From contig JAKLEF010000079.1 in assembly GCA_022703195.1 (NCBI GenBank), forward strand, positions 1-8,432: a DNA stretch of 8,432 nt, read 5' to 3'. The notes under the pieces are model-generated. The model did not search any database. It was not told where the DNA came from and saw nothing but the letters and a program-made list of their open reading frames with translations. The position numbers and the translations under genes are program-made. The DNA is from Candidatus Fermentibacterota bacterium. Lineage in GTDB: Bacteria; Fermentibacterota; Fermentibacteria; Fermentibacterales; Fermentibacteraceae. Below are positions 1 to 5,254 of the stretch, piece by piece (within the stretch, counting starts at the first letter, position 1; each line of letters begins with the position of its first letter).

Positions 1-76
1 CTCGCGCTATCAGTCGAAGCTCTGGAACCCCGAGTTCCTGCGCGCGAAGGGTTTGCCGACGCCAGCCTGGCTGTAG
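1..76 (+). CDS. C-terminal end of an unidentified protein (partial)
   Basis: Reading from base 2 gives 24 codons and a TAG stop at 74-76, ending in the peptide LRAKGLPTPAWL. Twenty-one of the 24 codons end in G or C, as in the other genes of the window, and the peptide looks like ordinary protein, so this is probably the true end of a gene entering from the left. It converges on the TlpA-like gene that ends at 100. Too little is present to name a family. Confidence 0.5.
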   Translation, partial: SRYQSKLWNPEFLRAKGLPTPAWL

Positions 77-99
77 CCGCAGCGCCAGGGCGCGCGATC

Positions 100-570
100 T
101 CACCCCACCCGCTGAAAGCCGATCAGCCCGCCGCCGTCGAGCACGATCGTCGAGGGTAGGAGTCCGGGGAGTCGGTACCTCTCCTCGAGCAGGGCGGCAG
201 TCTCCGGATCGACCCAGACGAGCGGGAAGGAGAGCCCGGCCTGCGAGGCATACCGCCTGAAGGGCTCAGGTTCGGGATCGCCTATGTCCACCCCTATCAC
301 CGTCACCGGCACAGGGCCTCCGGCCAGCGCGGCTTCGATCTCCGGCAGCTCCCTGATGCATGGCGTGCACCATGTCGCCCAGAAGTTCAGGATGACCGGC
401 CTGCCTGCGCCCGCTTCGAGAAGGCTGTCGAGGGCCCGCCCGCCCTCGAAGGCGGGCGATCCGCCCGTGTCTGCCGTCCTCTCTCCGTGATCGGCGACAT
501 GGAGCGCCACTGGCACGAGAAGCACCGCCACGAGGCCGATCCAGGCGAGGTCGGACCGCCCGGCGCGCAC
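100..570 (-). CDS. TlpA/ResA-like membrane-anchored thioredoxin
   Basis: This 156-residue protein has an N-terminal hydrophobic anchor (about residues 8-26) followed by a thioredoxin fold facing the periplasm. The active-site motif WCTPC (Cys68, Cys71) sits in the stretch LNFWATWCTPC, and the cis-proline region is LLPSTIVLD near residue 139. These are hallmarks of TlpA/ResA/CcmG-type thiol-disulfide reductases, which reduce disulfides in exported proteins or in apocytochromes. The GTG start (568-570) lies 3 bases after the polyferredoxin stop codon, with AGGGGA about 12 bases upstream, so translation is probably coupled. No CcdA or DsbD gene, the usual electron donor for this family, is present nearby. 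I infer that the upstream polyferredoxin takes that role. The family call is firm and the substrate is unknown. Confidence 0.9.
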   Translation of the reverse strand: MRAGRSDLAWIGLVAVLLVPVALHVADHGERTADTGGSPAFEGGRALDSLLEAGAGRPVILNFWATWCTPCIRELPEIEAALAGGPVPVTVIGVDIGDPEPEPFRRYASQAGLSFPLVWVDPETAALLEERYRLPGLLPSTIVLDGGGLIGFQRVG

Positions 571-573
571 GGC

Positions 574-1443
574 CTACGAACGTCCCCTGCGCGCGGAGTG
601 CGAAAGCGCTCCCGCGGGGCACGCTCCGATGCAGCGGCCGCACCTTATGCACTCCGCCGAGGAGGGATCGAACCTGATCTCTATCCCCATCGGGCAGACC
701 CTCCGGCAAGTTCCGCAACCCGTGCAGGCACCCGAAACCCTCATCGAGAACACCGATCCCCTCCCCGCGAGCCCCCAGGCGGCGCCGAGGGGGCACAGAT
801 ACCTGCAGAACGGGCGGCTGACCGAGGTAGAGAGGGCGACCACCGCCGCGGCGACGGCCGACTTCCATGCGAAGAGGAAACCCGTCCGGAGGGTCCTGCC
901 CGCGTCGAAGAGGACGAGGGGCCATCCCGCCCAGACAGTCCCGGCCGGGCACACCGCCTTGCAGAACCACGGGTCGCCGCCGCCGCCCGGCTCTGTACGC
1001 AGCAGCAGTGGCAGAAGCAGGACGAAGACCGCCAGCAAGGCATACTTCGCCCTCCGCAGGGAGTCCGGCGGGTCGAGGGGGGGCAGCCGCACGAGATGGA
1101 GGATGTCCTGGAACAGCCCGAACGGGCAGATGTGCGAGCAGGCGATCCGCCCCGCCAGGAATCCGGGCAGCATCACGAAACCCGCAACCCCGGCCAGGGT
1201 CCAGAGCCCCGAGGCCGGGGAGGACAGCCCGGCGAGGCCGCCCGGAGTGGCCAGCAGGTTCTGGATGGTGCCGACGGGGCACGCCAGAACGGCCGAAGGG
1301 CACGAATAGCAGTGGAGCCCGGGGATGCAGAAGGCCTTGGCGGGGCCTCTGTAGAGGGTCCCGTCGAGCCAGCCCGCGAGATGGATGTTCGCCGCCACAG
1401 CCGAGACGGCCTGCGAGAGGAGCCTGACGGTCCCGCGGGTCAT
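574..1443 (-). CDS. NapH/YccM-type membrane polyferredoxin (4Fe-4S)
   Basis: The protein has 289 residues with several hydrophobic segments (about 75-98, 134-149 and 190-207) and 18 cysteines. Three copies of a C-x3-C-P motif (C102/C106, C161/C165, C213/C217) lie near membrane segments, as in NapH, NosR and YccM proteins. An extra C45-x2-C48-x6-C55 group lies near the N-terminus. The C-terminal 50 residues form a two-cluster ferredoxin: C240, C243, C246, C250 and C265, C268, C271, C275. Known relatives move electrons between cytoplasmic donors and the membrane or periplasm. The ATG at 1443 was chosen because it overlaps the upstream gene's TGA stop (ATGA) and precedes the conserved part; the frame is open further upstream, but that extension would run into tRNA-Cys. 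The next gene encodes a TlpA-like thioredoxin, suggesting that electrons end on periplasmic thiols. That last step is inference. Confidence 0.88.
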   Translation of the reverse strand: MTRGTVRLLSQAVSAVAANIHLAGWLDGTLYRGPAKAFCIPGLHCYSCPSAVLACPVGTIQNLLATPGGLAGLSSPASGLWTLAGVAGFVMLPGFLAGRIACSHICPFGLFQDILHLVRLPPLDPPDSLRRAKYALLAVFVLLLPLLLRTEPGGGGDPWFCKAVCPAGTVWAGWPLVLFDAGRTLRTGFLFAWKSAVAAAVVALSTSVSRPFCRYLCPLGAAWGLAGRGSVFSMRVSGACTGCGTCRRVCPMGIEIRFDPSSAECIRCGRCIGACPAGALSHSARRGRS

Positions 1444-1580
1444 CCGACCCCGATGCACTCGAGGCACACCGTGGCGGCCTTCCTGAAGACGGTCGACGGA
1501 TCTCCGAGAGCGTATCCGATGACGAAGGATGCCAGGCAGAGGAGGGCCAGCAGGAAGCCCGCGGTTCTCCAGGCCTTCAC
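1440..1580 (-). CDS. 46-residue CXXC membrane protein (CD1871A-like)
   Basis: This small gene encodes 46 residues starting MKAWRTAGFLLALL and ending VCLECIGVG. There is one transmembrane segment (about residues 6-25), a short basic linker with VFRKA, and a C-terminal CLEC motif (Cys39, Cys42). The layout and the ending closely match what I remember of the CD1871A family of CXXC-motif proteins, which are about 45 residues and end in a similar CLECIGLG. I also recall that these occur beside 4Fe-4S membrane proteins. The GTG start at 1578-1580 has GGAG at 1588-1591, 7 bases upstream. The TGA stop overlaps the ATG of the polyferredoxin gene. The paired cysteines next to the membrane suggest a thiol relay or cluster-binding partner of that protein. 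The molecular function is not established. Confidence 0.82.
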   Translation of the reverse strand: MKAWRTAGFLLALLCLASFVIGYALGDPSTVFRKAATVCLECIGVG

Positions 1581-1617
1581 AGGGGGGCTCCGGCTGGATG
1601 CGGGGCTGTCGAGGGGA

Positions 1618-1692
1618 TGGAGGCGGCGAGCGGGGTCGAACCGCTGTATGGCGGATTTGCAATCCGCTGCCTTACCACTTGGCTACGCCGCC
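1618..1692 (-). tRNA. tRNA-Cys (GCA)
   Basis: This is a 75-base cloverleaf with an encoded CCA (1620-1618). The acceptor arms GGCGGCG and CGCCGCC pair perfectly, and the discriminator base is U, as expected for tRNA-Cys. The anticodon arm is GCGGA / TTGCAAA / TCCGC with anticodon GCA (plus-strand bases 1658-1660). The T arm is AGCGG-TTCGACC-CCGCT. U39 lies in the anticodon stem, in the 38-40 region modified by TruA, whose gene is in the neighbouring operon. The CXXC protein gene starts 37 bases downstream. Confidence 0.97.
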
Positions 1693-1773
1693 TCGCCGGT
1701 CTGTTGGCATGTCCGTCCCCGCAGTCCCGGGTCGATCCGGGAAAGGCCATGACAGAGACGGCGGGGGAGGTTG

Positions 1774-1849
1774 TGGAGCGGGAAACGGGACTCGAACCCG
1801 CGACCTCCACCTTGGCAAGGTGGAGCTCTACCAACTGAGCTATTCCCGC
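1774..1849 (-). tRNA. tRNA-Gly (GCC)
   Basis: This is a 76-base cloverleaf with an encoded CCA (1776-1774). The acceptor arms are GCGGGAA and TTCCCGC, the D arm contains AGCTCAGTTGGTAGAGCT, and the anticodon arm is CCACC / TTGCCAA / GGTGG with anticodon GCC (plus-strand bases 1814-1816). The T arm is GCGGG-TTCGAGT-CCCGT. The discriminator is U. It is the first gene after the promoter at 1864-1893, and 81 bases separate it from tRNA-Cys on the same strand. Confidence 0.97.
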
Positions 1850-1863
1850 TCCGAATCGGCCGG

Positions 1864-1893
1864 ATTATTGCGGAGGGCGCCGATCCGTGTCAA
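1864..1893 (-). promoter_or_regulatory. Promoter for tRNA-Gly/tRNA-Cys and probably the redox operon
   Basis: On the minus strand a perfect TTGACA (bases 1893-1888) is followed after 18 bases by AATAAT (1869-1864), five of six matches to a sigma-70 -10 box. Transcription would start near 1857, about 8 bases before the tRNA-Gly 5' end at 1849. The -35 box contains the TGA stop codon of the SPOR gene, so the promoter is squeezed into the end of the preceding gene. No other promoter or terminator is obvious between here and the CXXC gene. Confidence 0.72.
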
Positions 1894-2366
1894 GGCAGGA
1901 GCTCCACTATCCAGGCATCGCCGTAACCGTGGGACCTGGCGGTCTCCAGCCCCTCCCCTGCATCCTCCCTGCTCTCGTAGGAACCGAGCCTCACCTTCCA
2001 CCAGGAGCCCTCGAAGTCGATGCGGCCCACGAGCCCGGTGGCCGCCGATGCGATCCCGGCCAGCCTCACCGCATCCTCCTCGGCTGCGCATGCCGCCACC
2101 TGGACGGCCCAGGAACCTGCTGCGGGAGGCTCCACGGCACCCGTAACCGGCTCTCCCGGATACGTCAGCTCGTTCACTACGGGGAATCCTTCGAAGGGAT
2201 CCCCGGGATAGACGACGGGATCGCCGTAGGGATCGGCCACGCTCTCGTCGGGCACGGCCTGCACGCGGTCGCCTGAACTCCCGGAACGGGCCGAGGAGGC
2301 TCCGCACCCGCACCAGGCGGCGACGGATGCCGCCAGAAACACCGCTGCTGCGCTGTGACGGTTCAT
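1890..2366 (-). CDS. SPOR-domain lipoprotein
   Basis: This 158-residue protein begins with a lipoprotein-like signal: a hydrophobic stretch at residues 6-18, then WCGCG, with Cys21 (Gly at -1) or Cys19 as the likely lipidated residue. The box is not the classic L-A-G-C, so lipidation is probable rather than certain. Residues about 30-82 are a low-complexity linker rich in Pro, Gly and acidic residues, with repeated YPGDP/YPGEP units. Residues about 84-158 fit a SPOR domain (WAVQVAACAAEEDAVRLA at its start, KVRLGSYESREDA later, AWIVELLP at the end). SPOR domains bind denuded septal peptidoglycan. The ATG at 2366 overlaps the truA stop (ATGA), so it is the last gene of that operon. Its role in cell division or envelope upkeep is inferred from the domain. 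Confidence 0.85.
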   Translation of the reverse strand: MNRHSAAAVFLAASVAAWCGCGASSARSGSSGDRVQAVPDESVADPYGDPVVYPGDPFEGFPVVNELTYPGEPVTGAVEPPAAGSWAVQVAACAAEEDAVRLAGIASAATGLVGRIDFEGSWWKVRLGSYESREDAGEGLETARSHGYGDAWIVELLP

Positions 2367-3109
2367 CCATCCTCCGTCCCGTATTCGACTCTCACCAGCG
2401 TCAGACCCTTCGCCGGAAGCGACGGCCCCGCGAGCGTCCTGTCGCCGGTGTCGAGGATCTCGCGCACCCTTCCGGCAGCGAACCTGCCCCGGCCGACCTC
2501 GACGAGGGTACCGGCCCATATCCTGACCATGCCCCTGAGGAATCTGTCTGCGCGGATCGCCAGGGTCCAGCCCCGGGCGTCCTCCACCACATCCGCGGCG
2601 CGCACGTCGACTCTCCAGGTCCTGTTCCCGCTGCCCTCCTTCGACATGCCGCGCCAGTCGGACACGCCGAGGGAGAGCCTGGCAGCGGCCCTCATGGCGG
2701 CCGTGTCGAGGCAGGGCCACGGGCACTCGAAGGCGTATCTCCCGTGAAGCGGGCTCCTGCCCTTCAGGATCCGGTAGGAGTACTCCCTCCCGCTTGCAGA
2801 GAACCTGGCGTGGAACCCCGGATCCGCACGGCGGATGCCATGCAGGGCGACATCGGCCGGCAGTATCTCGGGAAGGCCTGACACGACCCGGCGCTCCTCG
2901 GCCTCTTCGATGTCGACATGGGCGACCTGGCCCGATGCATGCACCCCGGCGTCGGTCCTCCCGCTGCCGGTCACCCGGCACTGCCGGCCGAGGAGAGCAG
3001 CCAGGCACCGCTCGATCTCGCCCTGGACGGTGCGCCCTGCGGGCTGGGCCTGCCATCCGGTGTAGCCGGTCCCGTCGTATTCGACCGTGAATCGCAGCCT
3101 GACTGCCAT
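2363..3109 (-). CDS. truA: tRNA pseudouridine(38-40) synthase TruA
   Basis: The 248-residue protein matches the TruA family in length and motifs. It opens with the strand VRLRFTVEYDGTGYTGWQAQ, has the signature GSGRTDAGVHA with catalytic Asp53, and near the end FLRGMVRIWAGTLVEVGRG, a conserved TruA block. TruA converts uridines 38, 39 and 40 of the tRNA anticodon arm to pseudouridine and works as a dimer in the cytoplasm. The ATG at 3109 was chosen over upstream in-frame codons because it overlaps the stop of the preceding gene (TGATG) and begins the conserved core directly. The gene lies between a membrane protein gene and a SPOR lipoprotein gene with overlaps at both ends, so translation is probably coupled. 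tRNA-Cys in this window carries U39, a likely substrate position. Confidence 0.95.
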   Translation of the reverse strand: MAVRLRFTVEYDGTGYTGWQAQPAGRTVQGEIERCLAALLGRQCRVTGSGRTDAGVHASGQVAHVDIEEAEERRVVSGLPEILPADVALHGIRRADPGFHARFSASGREYSYRILKGRSPLHGRYAFECPWPCLDTAAMRAAARLSLGVSDWRGMSKEGSGNRTWRVDVRAADVVEDARGWTLAIRADRFLRGMVRIWAGTLVEVGRGRFAAGRVREILDTGDRTLAGPSLPAKGLTLVRVEYGTEDG

Positions 3110-3681
3110 CAGAGGCCGGCCACCCCGGCCAGCAGGAGCGCCCATGCAGCCCATGCCTCGGCCATCATCGCCGGACCCGCGGGCTCCGGATCCGCTGCCG
3201 AAGGCCTGTAAGCCGACAGGGAGCGGGAAAGCCTCTCGACCAGCTCCCCGGGCTTCGTGCGGAGGGGATGCACGCCCCTCATTCCCTCGCGGATCTCCGC
3301 GGAGGCCGAGAGGACGTCACCCGCATCCGCGAGGAGCGAACGGCCCGCGGGCGCGCGGCCGGCCCATGCTCTGAGAAGCGCTCCGATCCCCTTCGCCGGG
3401 GCCCTCTTAGCGAAATACAGGCCGCACGAGACCGAGAGCGCCCACCTTAGCGGAACCAGGGGATCTCCCGCGGAATCAGACAGGGCGAACCACACGGCGA
3501 CCGCGAGAGGGGCGGCCGAAACCGCCAGGACCGCCGCGAGCCACTTCACCCTCCATCTGACGGCCCCCAGAACGGGGAAGACGAGCGCCGCCGGGAGCAG
3601 CGAAGGGCTAAGGAGAAGGCATGCGGCCGGAGCGGAGACCATGCCGAGCAGACCGGCGGCGGCCCGCGGCGGACCGCTCAT
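3109..3681 (-). CDS. Small membrane protein, faintly EcfT/CbiQ-like
   Basis: The protein has 190 residues. Hydrophobic segments lie at about residues 8-40 (probably two short helices), 46-66, 78-90 and 172-190. Residues about 92-140, between the last two, form an amphipathic Ala/Arg-rich stretch (ALLRAWAGRAPAGRSLL...EIREGMRGV). That arrangement recalls the coupling helices of EcfT/CbiQ, the transmembrane subunit of ECF vitamin transporters, but I see no secure EcfT motif and the protein is shorter than usual (about 250 residues). In Firmicutes ecfT sits directly upstream of truA, as this gene does, which lends some support. No ECF ATPase gene is nearby. The ATG at 3681 overlaps the RluD stop (TGATG), and the gene's own stop overlaps the truA start. 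I regard it as a real gene of unproven function. Confidence 0.75.
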   Translation of the reverse strand: MSGPPRAAAGLLGMVSAPAACLLLSPSLLPAALVFPVLGAVRWRVKWLAAVLAVSAAPLAVAVWFALSDSAGDPLVPLRWALSVSCGLYFAKRAPAKGIGALLRAWAGRAPAGRSLLADAGDVLSASAEIREGMRGVHPLRTKPGELVERLSRSLSAYRPSAADPEPAGPAMMAEAWAAWALLLAGVAGL

Positions 3682-4649
3682 CAGGTCCCCTCCTCGAGCC
3701 TCTTCAGCGCCAGGTGGAACTCGAGGGGGGGAGCGGCGTTGAACTCCAGCTCCTCCCCGGTGACGGGGTGGATGAAGCCGAGTGTCTCGGCGTGGAGCAT
3801 CTGATGGCCGGCGAGGCGCACCACGTCGGCCACGTAGGCCCTCGCCGAAGCTGTGGACGGCATCCCGCGGGGCCTCATGCCTCCATATCTTGCATCGGCG
3901 ATCACCGGGCAGCCCATGGAGGCCATGTGGACCCTGATCTGATGGGTGCGCCCGGTTTCGAGCCTGCACTCGAGCATGCAGGCCAGGTCGAACTCCCTCA
4001 TGACCCTGTAGTTGGTCACGGCACGCCTGCCGGTGGTCGTTATGCGCATGAGCTTGCGCTGTCCGGGGTCCCTGCCTATAGGAGCGTCCACCCTTCCCGC
4101 GGGCGGGTCGGGTCTCCCCCACACGAGAGCGAGGTAGCGCCTCTTCACCGTCCGCGCAGCGAGCTGGGCCGACAGGCCGGCGTGCGTCCTGTCGTCCTTC
4201 GCGACCACAAGGAGACCGGTGGTGTCCTTGTCGAGCCTGTGCACGATCCCGGGGCGGAGTTCGCCGGATATGCCCGACAGGCCTGCGCTGCAGTGCGCGA
4301 GCAGTGCGTTGACGAGGGTCCCGGCCGGAGACGAGGGGGATGGATGAACCACCAGCCCGGCAGGCTTGAAGATGACCAGCAGGTGGTCGTCCTCGTAGGC
4401 TATGTCGAGGTCCATGGGCTCCGGGGTCAGGTCGATCCCGACCGGGTCGGGCACTTCGAGGACGAACTCCTCCCCCGGCTTCACCCTGTGCGAGGGCTTC
4501 GTGACGTGGCAGCCCTGGAGGAGAACCCTCCCGTTTACTATCAGGGTGGAGATGTAGCTGCGGCTGAGGCCGGGCGCCTTCAGAGCGAGAAAGCTGTCCA
4601 GCCTCAGCCCTGTCTCGCCGTCTTCGACCCTCAGGCTGAGAGTTTCCAA
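3681..4649 (-). CDS. rluD: RluA/RluD-family 23S rRNA pseudouridine synthase
   Basis: The protein has 322 residues, typical for RluD. Residues about 14-65 form an S4 RNA-binding domain (GLRLDSFLALKAPGLSRSYI). The catalytic domain has the substrate-site strand FKPAGLVVHPS (residues 94-104), the signature HRLDKDTTGLLVVAK with catalytic Asp140, and the RTHQIRVH motif at residues 234-241. RluD pseudouridylates helix 69 of 23S rRNA; RluA-family members overlap in sequence, so the exact target sites are not certain. The start is a TTG (4649-4647), 12 bases after the prolyl isomerase stop. No ATG or GTG is available in frame before the conserved S4 residues, and the ribosome-binding site is weak, so coupling to the upstream gene is likely. 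Confidence 0.9.
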   Translation of the reverse strand: METLSLRVEDGETGLRLDSFLALKAPGLSRSYISTLIVNGRVLLQGCHVTKPSHRVKPGEEFVLEVPDPVGIDLTPEPMDLDIAYEDDHLLVIFKPAGLVVHPSPSSPAGTLVNALLAHCSAGLSGISGELRPGIVHRLDKDTTGLLVVAKDDRTHAGLSAQLAARTVKRRYLALVWGRPDPPAGRVDAPIGRDPGQRKLMRITTTGRRAVTNYRVMREFDLACMLECRLETGRTHQIRVHMASMGCPVIADARYGGMRPRGMPSTASARAYVADVVRLAGHQMLHAETLGFIHPVTGEELEFNAAPPLEFHLALKRLEEGT

Positions 4650-4661
4650 GCCCGTGAGGGT

Positions 4662-5117
4662 CTAGAGGGTCCTCTTGATGATGTGGTAGCCGAAGTCCGT
4701 CTCGACCACGCCGGAGATCCCGCCGACCTGGAGTGCGAAGGCGGCGTTCTCGAACTCGGGGACCATCGCCCCCCTGCCGAACTGGCCGAGCGAACCGCCG
4801 CCCGCACCCGAGGGGCAGTCGGAGTATTCGATGGCGGCATCCTCGAACGTGATCGTCCCGGTCTGGATCTGGGACAGCAGGTCGGCGGCGAGCTGAGCGG
4901 CCTCTTCGGCGGTCCTGGTGACCGTGGGCGCGGCCCTCATGGCGCCGGCGTAGGCTATCAGGATGTGGCTCGCCTCGATGGTCTGGGGTGCGTTGACTGC
5001 CAAGCTGTCTCCTCCGGTTGCTGCAGAGTCCGCCGGGGCGGGTTCCCCGCCCTCGGGGCGGCCGCAGGCGGACAGGGCCAGTGCGGCGACGGCCGCGGCT
5101 GCGATCATGATCCGCAT
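4662..5117 (-). CDS. Parvulin-type peptidyl-prolyl isomerase lipoprotein
   Basis: The protein has 151 residues. The signal peptide MRIMIAAAAVAALALSAC ends in a good lipobox (LSAC, Cys18), so it is expected to be a lipid-anchored periplasmic protein. After a Pro/Ala/Gly-rich linker (residues 19-45), residues about 48-151 form a single PpiC/rotamase domain: ASHILIAY, then SGAGGGSLGQFGRGAMVPEF, and the C-terminal VVETDFGYHIIKRTL, all standard parvulin landmarks. Parvulins isomerise X-Pro bonds and help fold exported and outer-membrane proteins. Unlike SurA or PrsA it has no separate chaperone domain. GGAGG lies 9 bases upstream of the ATG. It is the first gene of a five-gene minus-strand operon with its own promoter. 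Confidence 0.92.
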   Translation of the reverse strand: MRIMIAAAAVAALALSACGRPEGGEPAPADSAATGGDSLAVNAPQTIEASHILIAYAGAMRAAPTVTRTAEEAAQLAADLLSQIQTGTITFEDAAIEYSDCPSGAGGGSLGQFGRGAMVPEFENAAFALQVGGISGVVETDFGYHIIKRTL

Positions 5118-5149
5118 CTACTGTGACCTCCGTGATTGCGTGCTTTTGT

Positions 5150-5178
5150 TTGTCCGGGAACGAGCATCTAACTATACT
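5150..5178 (+). promoter_or_regulatory. Promoter for the aminotransferase gene
   Basis: TTGTCC (5150-5155) is followed after 17 bases by TATACT (5173-5178), five of six matches to the sigma-70 -10 box at the ideal spacing. The start would be near 5185, giving a leader of about 70 bases. It overlaps the minus-strand promoter at 5171-5198. Confidence 0.58.
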
Positions 5179-5198
5179 CCAAACGTCCGGGCATCCAA
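5171..5198 (-). promoter_or_regulatory. Promoter for the prolyl isomerase-truA operon
   Basis: On the minus strand TTGGAT (5198-5193) is separated by 16 bases from TATAGT (5176-5171). Transcription would begin near 5164, giving a leader of about 47 bases before the ATG at 5117. The -10 box shares four bases with the -10 box of the divergent aminotransferase promoter. Confidence 0.55.
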
Positions 5199-5241
5199 CA
5201 GGCCGTCCTCTCCTCCATCGCGACGGTCTTCCGGTTTCCTG

Positions 5242-5249
5242 AAAGGAGG
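5242..5249 (+). promoter_or_regulatory. Strong ribosome-binding site fixing a TTG start
   Basis: AAAGGAGG ends 5 bases before the TTG at 5255-5257. This near-perfect Shine-Dalgarno sequence is the reason for choosing the TTG over the next in-frame ATG (codon 14). Confidence 0.85.
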
Positions 5250-5254
5250 CACCC

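Noticed and set aside
77..99. Terminator between the convergent genes at the left end
   Set aside because: GCGC/GCGC at 82-93 gives only a four- or five-pair stem without a U tract.
1444..1662. N-terminal extension of the polyferredoxin reading frame to an ATG at 1662
   Set aside because: The extension runs through tRNA-Cys, is Arg/Pro-rich without family features, and overlaps the CXXC gene in another frame. The ATG at 1443, overlapping the CXXC stop codon, fits much better.
266..1752. Long frames on either strand (266-1303 minus, 487-1752 plus)
   Set aside because: They overlap the redox operon in other frames, are dominated by Arg, Pro and Gly, and show no family motif. They are GC-rich shadows.
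1693..1773. Possible third tRNA or terminator between the two tRNA genes
   Set aside because: TCCCGG/CCGGGA with a six-base loop resembles a T arm, but no acceptor, D or anticodon arm fits around it, and no U tract follows. It is probably a processing spacer.
2367..3056. Upstream extension of the SPOR gene frame to 3056
   Set aside because: It is an out-of-frame reading of truA; the true start with a signal peptide is at 2366.
5212..5249. Ribosome-binding-site sequestering switch before the aminotransferase
   Set aside because: CCTCC at 5212-5216 could pair with GGAGG at 5245-5249, but only five pairs form, with no supporting alternative structure or known riboswitch core.
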